From NCBI GenBank assembly GCA_018417955.1, contig JACTVC010000013.1:1200633-1264632 (forward strand): DNA of 64,000 nucleotides. Reading direction: 5' to 3'. A program made the position numbers and the translations under genes. Below are positions 20,682 through 31,800 of this stretch, piece after piece. This stretch comes from Laccaria trichodermophora (taxonomy: Eukaryota; Basidiomycota; Agaricomycetes; Agaricales; Hydnangiaceae). The stretch's first letter is position 1. Each line of letters opens with the position of its first letter. The notes under the pieces were generated by a model that was not told the DNA's origin, made no database searches, and saw only the letters and a list, made by a program, of their open reading frames with translations.

Positions 20682-22712
20682 ATGTCGTTCGCCACGCACT
20701 TGAACGGCTCGATGCCACTCTCGGACCATTGGTCGGGCTACCTTGCTCATGCTCAAGCGAACCTTCCTCCATTAAACTCGCGTTTTGCTCTCATTGCTGT
20801 CCTTAATATCCCTCTAATCGTTATAATTCTCAACGCTCTTGCGCAGCTAGTAAGCACGACTGTTTTTTTGCCTCCCAACGCCCTCATTAACAAATGGCTC
20901 TTTAGATTCCTCGCAGAGCCTCTGAACCTCCTGTTGTCTTCCATTGGCTTCCCATCATTGGTTCGGCCATCTCGTATGGAAACGACCCCCTGAATTTTTT
21001 CTTTAAGTGTCAGAAAAAAGTAGGTCGGTCTTAATTGTTCATTCCATTGAGCTGATTTTCTTTCTAAGTATGGCGACGTGTTTACATTCATACTTTTCGG
21101 TCGTCGCGTGACCGTTGCTCTGGGACCTAGAGGGAACAATTTTATTCTTGGTGGAAAATCAACGGTGCTGAATGCCGAGGATGCTTATACTGTATGTCTC
21201 GCGCGTACCTTTTGTCATTTTCTCATCTTCTTTTCTAGCATTTAACTACCCCCATCTTCGGTAAGGACGTCGTATATGATGTTCCTAACGAGGTCTTCAT
21301 GGAGCAAAAGAAGTTTGTCAAAGTTGGTCTTTCAACTGACAATCTACGCGCCTATGTTGGTATGATTGAGGAAGAAGTCGAAGAGTTTATGAGAAACGAC
21401 GCCGCCTTCAAAGTGTTCCAGCAGAACGACATCAACGAATGGGGCACATTCGACGTCGTCAATGTCATGCAGGAAATCACGATTCTTACCGCATCAAGGA
21501 CTCTTCAGGGCAAGGAAGTCCGAGAGAACCTCGACAAGGAGTTTGCGCATCTCTACAATGACCTCGACGGTGGATTTACGCCTCTTAACTTTTTGTTTCC
21601 CAACTTGCCGCTTGCGAGCTATCGAAGGCGCGATCGGGCACACACGAAGATGAGCGCGTTCTATGTTGACATTATCAAGAGGCGCAGGGCTGGCCACGAT
21701 GATGTCAGTTCACAGCGTGATTTCTCCCTTCGTCTAACTAATTGGTATTAGCACGAACACGACATGATTGCTGCACTTATGCAACAGGCTTACCGGTCGG
21801 GCAAACTCCTCAAGGACCATGAAATTGCCCACATCATGATTGCCCTTCTCATGGCAGGACAACATACGAGCTCCGCCTCCGGTTCATGGACACTACTCCA
21901 CCTTGCCGCCAATCCCCAGGTTGCGTACGTCATGAATCCACTTTCATCGATTCCGAATAGCTAACAAAATAATTCCAGCGAAGCCTTGTATCAAGAACAA
22001 GTCAAGCACTTCTCTACTCCTGATGGCAAACTCCGTTCAATGACTTACGAAGAACTGCGCTCTCTCCCTATCATGGATACTGTCATCCGCGAGACTCTCC
22101 GCCTCCATCCTCCCATCCACAGCATAATGCGCCACGTCCGTGACGACGTGGCAGTCCCTGCTACGATCTCTGCTCCTTCCAAAGATGGCATCTACATCGT
22201 CCCAAAGGGCCACTATGTTCTCGCTTGTCCCGCCGTCAGCCAGACGGACCCTCGTGTATGGAAGGACGCCAATGAATGGGCCCCCTCCCGCTGGAGCGAT
22301 CCAGAAGGCGTTGCAGCGCAAGCGTTTGACACCTACGCTGATGTAAATGGCGAGAAGATCGATTATGGATTCGGTGCCGTCAGCAAGGGAACGGAGAGCC
22401 CTTATCAGCCATTTGGTGCTGGGAAACATAGGTGTATTGGTGAACAAGTTGGTTATCTCCTTTCATGCCTCTTCTGGTTTGGTGCTCACGACTCGCTTCC
22501 TTAGTTCGCATACCTCCAGTTGGGTACCATCATTGCCACCGTCATCCGCAATATGGAACTACGCATCGAAAAGGTCCCTGAGCATAATTATCACGTACGT
22601 CTTTCCTTTGCAGCCAATTCTTTCCATGTCACTGAACGACGTCATACAGACCATGATCACGATGCCTAAAAACCCGAGAAATATCTCTTACCGAAGGAGA
22701 AAATTCGACTGA
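20682..22712 (+). CDS. ERG11: Sterol 14-alpha-demethylase (CYP51)
   Basis: Eight exons (20682-20849, 20906-21019, 21069-21191, 21239-21703, 21752-21924, 21979-22447, 22505-22594, 22650-22712) give 554 residues, close to the usual fungal CYP51 length. A hydrophobic anchor lies near residues 33-56 ([20 protein letters not shown]). [12 protein letters not shown] and [19 protein letters not shown] follow. The I-helix motif is [10 protein letters not shown], the K-helix contains ETLR, and the haem-binding loop is [12 protein letters not shown] with the Cys ligand. The enzyme removes the 14-alpha methyl group of lanosterol/eburicol in ergosterol synthesis at the ER membrane and is the azole target. 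The LYGDLDGGF-equivalent reads [14 protein letters not shown], as in other fungal CYP51s. All junctions are GT-AG and in frame. It is convergent with PWP1. Confidence 0.96.
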
Positions 22713-22933
22713 GAGCTGGGGGTTCGGAATGTTATTTACCCTTACGTACATTATACACTATTATGAACTGGCTACTTTGGTAGCTGACTCCTCGGTGTCC
22801 AGCCTATAGTTTGATACCCTGAATAGAGGAATATCTTTATTGGTCGCTGACTCCTTTACAACCAAAGTTAACTAGAGTTCCTGGGGGATCCGCTTCCATA
22901 AAGTCACAATTTCAAGGACCTAAAATGCAACAG

Positions 22934-24918
22934 CTACTCTTCCGCCTCATCTCCACTCTCTTCGTCATCGCTAACCACTCCGATAACCCCTCCCTGACTA
23001 GCCTCCTTCTCCTTCAGCACTCGGCCAGCTTCTCGAAGTTTTGAGGCAAATGCTTTCCGTGTCCCGAAATTAGCACCAACATCCCAGATCTGCAATTTCG
23101 CTTTGGAACCAGCGGCCGCTACGGTAAGTGGATCGTCAGGAGAAAATACTGTCGAAAACACTTTTCCCTAGAGCGGAAAAACAAATCAGAGATGAGATGG
23201 GGAGAGTTAAGGATGTGATCTTACAACTCCAAGATCTCTCGATGTAACGAGGCTGACCGTTCTTTTGCCACCATCTTCATCGTTGATGTTCCACACTTTG
23301 ACGAGCTTGTCCATGCCACCTGTGACTATGCAGCCTTTTATGTGAGGATTGACATCGATGGCTGAAGCCGCTCCATCGTGCGCCGATAGAGTAAAGCGTG
23401 CAGGTGAAGCATTGTCAAGGTTTGAAGGCAGAGCACGGGCGTCGAAATTCAGGACAAGCCCATTTTCCAGAGACGCCTGTAGCGTTCATTCCATTCAGGA
23501 GAAGTTTTTAAACTGAGGCCAAAGAGATCTCACATAAAATCCGTGCGATTCCCAAGGATCCCACTTCAATGCTTCCACATCGCTTCCTACTATCGCCCCA
23601 ACACCACTTCCCGGAGCTCTAGAATCAAAGGTGCGTATTGTTCTGTCGTAACTTCCTGTCAGCAGGACAGTCGGATCTTGCGCGTTCCACTGCACGGCTT
23701 GCACTTTGTCTTTGTGCACATCGAAACTTCGAATCGCACCACCACCCTCCCCACCTCCATTGATGGTAGGATCTCGTGTCAGATCCCACAGTTTGACCGT
23801 GCGATCCGCGCTGGCACTCGCTAAAAGGTTGCGTTGAATCTTGTTCCAGCTCAGGCCGAGAACGGCATCGACGTGGTACGCAGTTTCCACAGAACGATGC
23901 TTTGCCTTTTTACGCTTTTTCTTCCCCGTCCCTAGTGGTGTGGGGACATGCGCCTTTGTTTGGTCTGGTCGACCGAGAATGGAGGTGGGGTACATGGCGT
24001 CTAGGACGTCGAGAGACCATATTTCGATTTCAGGATCGAGTGTGCCAACAGCAATGTAGTTTCCGAAGCCTGGTTTGTCTGGGTTGTTGGGCCCTGGTAT
24101 TGAATTGGAAGATGAGGAAGCTGGAGGAAAATCAAGCCATTCAAGGCAAAGAGGGAAATTCGGCAGCATGAGATCGTGGTGGACGTAGAGATTTTCCTCT
24201 GACTCGTCGTATACGTAAATTTCTAGTTGAGAGATTTCATCTTCGGTTTTTGCGACTACGAGGAGGTTATCCGTTGGAAGCACCTCTAGCTCTTCCCGTT
24301 CGTCGTTATCTTCCTTGAGGGAAAAAAATTAAATGAGCGATTATTCAACGGATATGGCAGGGAGACACACATCTTTGAGGGTGATATAAGGGTCCTCTTC
24401 ATTATCTCGGTAATATGTGAGACCTTTGATGTTACTGAACGGTCCAACAGCTGTAAGACGTCAATTGCGAAGAAGCATACAAAATTGCTTGTATCTCTCA
24501 CCAGTCGTTTTCGCATCATCGTCATAGTCATCCAGATTATACTCTGATAGATCGTCGGTTTTTGGTTTCGGTTTTGTAGGACCAGAGTCTACGTCCATAG
24601 CATCACCATCTTCGCTGAAAAAAAACTGCCAATCAATCGGCCACTCTTCCATCTCAGAGAAACCTGCAAAACTCACTCGACCCAGTTTGCCTCATCGTCA
24701 TCGTCGACGACATCATCTGCCTCGTCACCCTCCGCCCCTTTTCCCATAGATAGTGCAGCCAAGTGGGCGCGTTCGAGTTCAATGCGAGCATCCTCAAGCT
24801 CAATTCTGGCAAGAGCACTGACACGCTCCAGTTCTTGATCATCGAGGATATATTTTGTTGGGTGTTGAGCAGAAACTCCTCTCCGCACCCAAGCGACGGA
24901 TGAGATGAGGTTGCTCAT
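22934..24918 (-). CDS. PWP1: WD40 ribosome-biogenesis protein Pwp1
   Basis: This multi-exon minus-strand gene starts MSNLISSVAWVRRGVSA, the conserved Pwp1 N-terminus. LDDQELERVSALARIELEDAR and an acidic region with SEYNLDDYDDD follow, then GLTYYRDNEEDPYITL. The WD40 repeats include YIAVGTLDPEIEIWSLD, HVDAVLGLSWNKIQRNLLA, SADRTVKLWDL, VQAVQWNAQDPTVLLTGSYD, VTGGMDKLVKVWNI and VFSPDDPLTVAAAGSKAKL. The C-terminus is acidic (SDDEESGDEAEE). In yeast, Pwp1 acts in the nucleolus in early assembly of the large ribosomal subunit. A basic loop (GTGKKKRKKAKHRSVE) between repeats could serve as a nuclear signal. Introns are short. Family assignment is firm. Confidence 0.93.
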
Positions 24919-25322
24919 CGCCCTCGAGGGTTGAAAAAAATGAAGAAGATTGCGTCCAGTCCCAAATCAGGAAAGCAAAAGCGTTGAGAACAAACAGAAA
25001 CAAGCTCATTACCACCTGACCTAGTCACCATAGACCTGTGTAGGCCCCTCCCATGAAGGAACTTTTGTCATGCGAAAGAGCCTGATGAGCAGAAAGCCTC
25101 GAAAAAGAAGCATCAGGTTACAAGACTAAGTACCGGAGGCCCTGGGGATCACAGATAATAATACGTCCTTCAAAAATAAAGAGCTGGCCTTCAACTGGCC
25201 TTTCGTCAATTCTTTGATTTGAAAGGGGTCGTAAAAGTCGTCAAGAGAGTCAGGTAGAAAAAAGTAATCCCAGATAATGAAATGAGCAGAAAACGGGAGG
25301 ATCGGTAAGATAAAGTCGGCCA
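24919..25322. other. Spacer between PWP1 start and DBP5 stop
   Basis: About 400 bp holding the PWP1 promoter and the DBP5 3' region, with both genes on the minus strand. The short frame at 25126-25323 has no recognisable product. Confidence 0.5.
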
Positions 25323-27354
25323 CTATTTTAGCGCCTTCTTCATTTTCTGTGAAGCAGCCAAAGAGTTAGTTGTGCTCGGACGGAAATTTTCACGGGACCT
25401 CAGCCTTACCTCCTCCATCTCATCCAAATCGTTCGTCTCTATACGAATGATTTTCCTCCCAAGTGCTTTCTCTATCTGTTCCATCTGCAACCATGTCTTC
25501 TTGTCGTGGACGAAGTTTATTGAAATGCCCTTGCGTCCAAACCGACCCGTCCGACCTGATAAAGGAACGTTAAACAACGAGGAAGATTGTAGGCAGAAAT
25601 GAAATGCATACCAATTCGGTGGATGTATGTCTCAATGTCAGGTATCCCGTCCCCTCCCTTCTCACGCTCGTTCATAAGAGGAAGATCATAATTTACCACC
25701 ATATTCACTTGGAGAATGTCGATACCCCTGGCGATGACATTGGTCGTGATGAGAACCTGAGTTCTGTTAGTTCCAGCGGCCTGAGAGGAAACAGTGAAAT
25801 GACTAACTTTATCTCGTCCCTCGCGGAAATGGTCAATAATGGCATCGCGTTCAGCAGCATCTTTGGCTCCGTGTAGTGATGCCACCTTGTGACCTTCTGC
25901 CGTCATGCGCTGAGAAATACGGTCGGCGGTATGTCGATGCTATTTGACAACTCGATGAGATCACTCCCAAGAAGATGTGATTCAAACATGCCTGACAGAA
26001 AATGATGCTTTGGCCGATGGTCAAAAGGGAGTAGAGAGAAACCAGAATATCGTATTTGTGCTCCTCGTTTCTGCAGTCCATGTAAAATTGTCGGATACCT
26101 TCCACACTTAACTCCTCTTTTTGCAGCTCGATCTTGTTTGCGTTGGGCGCGAAGTTGGCTGCGAAAGAACGGACATGATCGGGGAACGTAGCGGAAAACA
26201 GGATGATCTGAACTGGGCTTCCACGAGGGAGCAGGCTTTTTAGAGGGTGAATGTTAAGTTCGATCCCTAGGTAAGGCATGTAAGGACCTACTTCTTCACC
26301 CTGAGGGTTTGATCGCCCAAACCATCTTGATCCAACATATTGTCGGCTTCGTCCAACACGAATACTTTAATATGTGTGACGTCAATAACCTGTACTCATC
26401 CATAAGCAATTTTTCGGGACAAGCGGAGAAGTAGGCATACCTTGCGCCTCATGAGATCTGTCATGGTTCCCGGTGTGCCAACTATGATCTGGGCGGTGAC
26501 ATTGGTGGCATTTCGTGGAAGGTTATCTTTTATTGCGTATTCCGTTTGCACATTCGTGAATTTACCCATCGCAACAACAACAGACATGATTTGGCGAGCA
26601 AGTTCACGCGAAGGCGCTAGACACAGTGCCTGAGAATTTAAATGTCGTCAAATGGAGGTTTCCCTTGGAGAACAAAACTAGAGCGCACCTGAGGTTTGTT
26701 GAGCGAAAAATCAACGCGACTCAGCATAGTGAGAACGAAGGCTGCTGTTTTCCCTGTACCCGATTGAGATTGACCGATCATGTTCGTTGGCCTGCAAAGG
26801 GTGATTAACGCGATATGCGTTTATGAGAGTAGGAATCCTAACGGATTGGAAAGGAGCAAGGGAAGAGCACGTTCTTGGATCTTGGAAGGTTTTGAGAAGC
26901 CCATGTCGTAGATTCCTTTCAGCAGGTCTGGTTGCCTTAGCGTGAGTTAGCAAAGCGAAGATGGGTTGTAGGAACGACGTACAGTCCAAGCTCCTCAAAG
27001 GTCTTTGCGCTGTAAAGGGGGGAGTTCGGGTCTAGCTGTTGATCTGCGAGAGTGACCTAGAGGACAATTCAAAGCTGGAAATGTGGTGGCGATGGGATAA
27101 CGAACCGTGACTTCAAAAGTCGACTGGATGAGGTCGCTGTTCACGCCTGTGTTGCCCAATTCATAAATTCCGGTTTGGTCAGACATTTCTCGGAGGCACG
27201 TACTTGGTTTTTCCTCCTCAGGATTTGATGCAACCAATGCCACAGGTGGATTGACGGCATCTGCGACTGGACGCGATTTTGTCAGTTACTGGACCACGTT
27301 GACATAGTTTGCGCACCAACCTGGCGTGTAGAAACCATCCTCGTCTTTTTGCAT
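25323..27354 (-). CDS. DBP5: DEAD-box RNA helicase Dbp5 (DDX19 family), mRNA export
   Basis: The start is [11 protein letters not shown] at 27354 and the stop is at 25323. Roughly ten short exons carry the Dbp5 series: [27 protein letters not shown] (Q motif), [13 protein letters not shown] (motif I), PSRELA (Ia), GTPGT (Ib), VLDEADNM (II, DEAD), [10 protein letters not shown] (III, SAT), [10 protein letters not shown] (IVa/V) and [13 protein letters not shown] (VI). The last intron, before KMKKALK, is free of stops and in frame, so read-through would add about 20 residues. Dbp5 sits on the cytoplasmic face of the nuclear pore and, with Gle1 and inositol hexakisphosphate, removes export factors from mRNA. 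It is head-to-head with the NMN adenylyltransferase gene. Confidence 0.93.
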
Positions 27355-27606
27355 GGCTATTAGAGAGATCTGGGTGGGCGATGCTGGGTGAGGAGGTTCT
27401 AAATTCCAATATCGTGATGATAATCTCGGACTTCGGTATTTACCGTGTTATCTTATCTTATCCACGTTTAAACCTCTAGAACGCCCCTAACTGCTAGGCC
27501 AGTGGCAAGTACATTCACTGGGGCTGGGCGACGTCCGAAGATCAGGTTTTTGTCTAGAAATTCGGTTATACTTCCGCCCAAACTCTTTGGCGGCGCTTCA
27601 GAAACG
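27355..27606. promoter_or_regulatory. Bidirectional promoter region between DBP5 and the NMNAT gene
   Basis: 252 bp lie between divergent start codons. It contains AT-rich TTATCTTATCTTATCC (27446-27461), three GATA-type motifs on the minus strand. Confidence 0.5.
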
Positions 27607-28605
27607 ATGCCCAACCTGGACGACAGTTGTAAACCCACCATGACCGCTAAGTTCCTGCGCGCCACTGCAGCCCACTTACTTTCTCGTTTGCAACAGGGAT
27701 CGTCGCACCCGCCAATTGAACTCGTATACATACCCCACAAACAATGGCCACTCCCTCATCCCCTCGTTGATAAACCACCAACCAAGCGCCCAGTCAGAAT
27801 CTCCATCCTAGATTCGTCCTTCAACCCGCCAACGGTAGCACACCTCGCGCTCGCCAACTCTCCACGTCCAAATCGAACAGCAGATGATAACAGTGATTAT
27901 GATGCCAAACTTCTCCTCCTCTCAGTGAAGAATGCGGACAAGACTTTGAAGCCTGGGGATGCAACCTATCTCCAACGGCTGGAAATGATGGCTCTGCTCG
28001 CCAAGGACATAGTTACGCACAATCCCTCCATCTCTACACAAGCCGGGGACAACAATTTGACCCCAGAAGAGTTAGCGAACGTTGCCATCGCAATAACGGA
28101 TGAACCTACCTTTGTAGGCAAGTCCAAAAACTTGCTTGACTTCCTCGTGCAACGATACCATTCACTCGCACCTTCTCCACACCCCGACACTCAATTAACC
28201 TTCCTGCTCGGTCTTGATACTCTCCAACGCCTGTTTTCACCCAAATACTACCCGTCCGAAAAAGCCATGATTGACGTCATGAACATGTTTCTTTCGCCCG
28301 AGGGAGATAACTCTCGAGTAGTCTGCGCACGACGGGTCTCCCTGCAGCCTTCAACACCACCGAAAGGTGGAGAGCCGGTTGCGCCGGAGGATGCGCTTGC
28401 CCTCGCTCACGACTTCATCACCTCGGAACGAATATTCCTGATAAATATTGGTGACAATGAGAGCAAGTACAGTTCGAGTGCTGTGCGAAACTCGATAGCT
28501 CGTTTGGGGTTTGGGGCCAGTGGAAAGGAAGGCGATGTGTGGAAACAGTATGTGCCACGGGGAGTTGCTGATTATATCACGCAGGAGGGACTTTACGTGG
28601 ACTGA
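27607..28605 (+). CDS. Nicotinamide-nucleotide adenylyltransferase, POF1-like
   Basis: Intronless frame of 332 residues from the first ATG (27607, MPNLDDSCKPT). A second ATG at 27640 (MTAKFLRATAAHLL) has an equally good context. The nucleotidyltransferase signature ILDSSFNPPTVAHLALANS matches the (G/S)xFxPxTxxH loop, whose His binds ATP. LTFLLGLDTLQRLFSPKYY is the substrate-binding block, and SSSAVRNSI corresponds to the ISSTxxR loop. The family joins NMN and ATP to give NAD in the final step of NAD synthesis. Yeast Pof1 is the closest type I know; the larger Nma1/Nma2 enzymes look different at the start. Convergent with FAS. Confidence 0.88.
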   Translation: MPNLDDSCKPTMTAKFLRATAAHLLSRLQQGSSHPPIELVYIPHKQWPLPHPLVDKPPTKRPVRISILDSSFNPPTVAHLALANSPRPNRTADDNSDYDAKLLLLSVKNADKTLKPGDATYLQRLEMMALLAKDIVTHNPSISTQAGDNNLTPEELANVAIAITDEPTFVGKSKNLLDFLVQRYHSLAPSPHPDTQLTFLLGLDTLQRLFSPKYYPSEKAMIDVMNMFLSPEGDNSRVVCARRVSLQPSTPPKGGEPVAPEDALALAHDFITSERIFLINIGDNESKYSSSAVRNSIARLGFGASGKEGDVWKQYVPRGVADYITQEGLYVD

Positions 28606-28819
28606 TGTGCATTATGGGTTGAATTTGTTGTACTAACAGTAAGGCGGGTATTCTATTTCCTACGTGGACTTCTTTTTGTATGTTCCGTCACTCAACTGGG
28701 CGAGTTCCATAAGACAATGAGAATGATATTTCTAGTAGACAGAATTACAAGACAGTGGAAAGGGTATGCGAGGGAATGCGGTTATGTCTATGTGGTAAAC
28801 GAGATAGAGATGAGAATTT

Positions 28820-31800
28820 CTATGAAGATGCATGAGCGAAAGCGATGGCAACAGTCTCTGAGTGGCTGAGCGAAATCAAAACTTTAGAGATACCCCGCTT
28901 CTCAGCCTCTGCTTTGGCATCGCCGTGTAGATGAACGGTTGGAACCCCAGATGCGTCGTTGAGGATCTCAATGTCCTTCATCGCGGCAGCAGCGCCCTTT
29001 GACTTGACACCAAGTGATTTGAAGACGGCCTCCTTACCCGCCCACCGAGCAGCGAAGGATGAAGGGGGAGATGGTTGCTTTTGGCAGTAAGTGATCTCAG
29101 CGTCTGTGAAATTTCTTGCCACGAAGGTGGGGTTGTGAGAAGGAACAGCGGAGATAAGCTCTATGATATTTGATGAGCGGTCAGACGTTGCACAAGCAGA
29201 GAAAACATACCTTGGTCAACGCCAACGCCGACTGGGGTATCAACACCTAGCCCGCCAGCGGCTGCAATGTCAGAGACCGCCTTAAGGTTCCCAAGATCTA
29301 GAGAAACTTGGTTGACGAGCTTCTTGAACGAGTACTCCCCAGTTTTGGGATCGAACGTCGTGCGTGCCATTGAGTTCAACAAGGTTTTACCCTCCATTTC
29401 GCCAATGTAGGGGGGGTGTTCCTTGACCTTGACGAGGGAATTCTTGATCATCATGTCGCTCATGGCTTTGTAAGATTGTAAGGCGCGGACACGGTTGCGA
29501 TTCTTATACCCTTCATAATATGTGGGCTCCAAAGCACCGAAGAGATAACGGGGATGCAGAACCATGGCTGTACCACCAACTTGCCCGAATCCAAACGAAG
29601 ACTTCAACGATGGTAAGCGCCTACAATTGGGATGACTACGAATTTTGCTCACCATGACACCTGCACGAATGCCATCTGTACGAATTGACCTCGACGGGAA
29701 CATCAAGAATTGCCGATCTTGGAAGTGGGAATCGATGTTGCTGTGAAACGTGTTGAGTCAATTGTATCAGATACATTTTTCACGACACTTACTCGCTATT
29801 CCTGTTCCCAGGAATGATTCCCGTGATCACTGATTGAAGAAGGCCTGCCATCTGCCAGGCAGCGGATCCTCCCTTCGAGTGGCCAAGAAGACTCTTTTGT
29901 GCAACAATTGGCACGGCGTTTCCTGGAGTCCGTGAGATAGTGGTGAAAATGTCATTCCAAATGCGAGTTTCATTCTCCTCCTAAACGCAATTATTAGTAA
30001 ATGTAGAGAGCGATTATTATGAACTTACGTTTGCATTTGTGCTGGTGCCATGGATGGATAGCACACCGATGTCGTCTGCCGTAAGACCCCAGACAGCGAG
30101 CGCTCGACGAAGGGGAGCGATGTGTGGATCGGAACCTTCTAGCATACCATACATGGCGAGAGCGTCCTTCTCCTGGCGTACGGCCTCCGCCTCGATATTT
30201 GCAACGCGAGCTGAGAAGAAGTCGTCTTCAATAGTTTCTCCCTCAACCTTGCGATATGCGATTTCTTCCTGCAACTGAGCGTGTTCGTGCAATAACCATT
30301 GAGAGATTTGTGAGCGACGGAATGAAAGTTGACGAGAACGGTATGCAACATCCAAGATAACCGAGGGGTGTTTTGAAGGGACTTGTCGGGCAACAGTCAG
30401 AGCACCACGGCCAGGTGCAGGTACAGAGCGACCTGCTTTATCACTGTGAGGTTGTTAAGCGATGATCGACAAATGAGGAAAGAGGGGAGACTGACGTGGA
30501 CGTAGATGTGAAAGCAAGGATACCACGAATTGGAGCACCAAGTTCCAGTGCAGTCTTCGCATTCATCACGATATGAACACCAGTACCCTTCATCCAGAGT
30601 CAGCATAACATGTTGGTTAGATATCGATGTTCTACTTACCTGAGATTCCATGAAACCTGCACGAGAGGTGGTTGCAGGGCGAGACATTTCTGTAGGTTCA
30701 CGGCCCATAGCAAATTCGGTTTCGGCGTTGCTGGTGGCTTTCATGTTCGCAAACTCATATGAGCCCTCCTCACTGATGTCGTCAAAGCCGCCGGCTATCA
30801 TGACTTTGGCTTTGCCAGATAGAATACAGTCGCTAGCAATTTCGAGGGATTGCAGGGCCGTTGCGCTAAGAGCAATGTTAGTAATTCTGCGTTAGGTAAG
30901 AAAAAAAAACATACCAGGCTCCGACAGGGATCTTTACTGGACCACTGGATGAGAGGAGTAACAAGTTGATCCATCCAGCAGTAGTGTTGATGAATCTGAG
31001 GATACTGCGGTTAATACAAGGCAAAGAAGAAGGAGATTAAGACGTACGTCTCTTGCAAAATGTCGTTCTGCACCTCACGCTCGTCACGACGATCCTTGAA
31101 CATCTTTGCCATGCTGCTAACTCCTCCCATTCCACTACCCAACGACGTTCCCACATCGGAAGGATGCATGTGCTTGTACAATTCGTATGGGTCGGTGATT
31201 CCGGACGAGGCGAGAGCTTCAGCAGTGCAAACGAGGGCCCAGAGGGTAGCACGATCGGTTTGTGCGATAATGTCCTCGGGAATACCATAGCGACCAGCAT
31301 CCCATCCCGTTGGAATCTGACCTGCGACTGTGCGGCTGAATTTGAATGCCTTGGGGACAAAGACACAGGCACCCTTCTTGAACTTAGCAAACCACTGCCC
31401 GCTTTCACCAGCCCAAACATCACATTTGTCGCCGTGCTGGAGTTTGAATTTCTGCGCTTCAGAGTCGGAAACTTCAATCGCTTCCAAGTCATGAGTAAGC
31501 TCGACTTCTTGGTTGAATACCTTCTTCGTTGGATCGTAACCACGGAAAAGTTCGGGTTCTGCATGCGAAAATAAGCAGATAACACAAGAAAATGGAGAAA
31601 TACACACCAATTAGTCGAACACCGGCATGAGCAAGAATATCCTTCTCATAACGACCCTTTACGTCCTTGTCGTCGATAGGTTCATTCGTCTTGGTATCAA
31701 CCCATCCAACATAGAGGGACCCATCCTTCAAACGTCCGTCAAAGTGCTTGATGTGCCCAGTCATCCAAGCCATCTCAATGCAACCTTCAATCGTGAACTC

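Noticed and set aside
27502..27606. Longer NMN adenylyltransferase start at 27502
   Set aside because: The codon at 27502 is GTG, not ATG. The first ATG is 27607.
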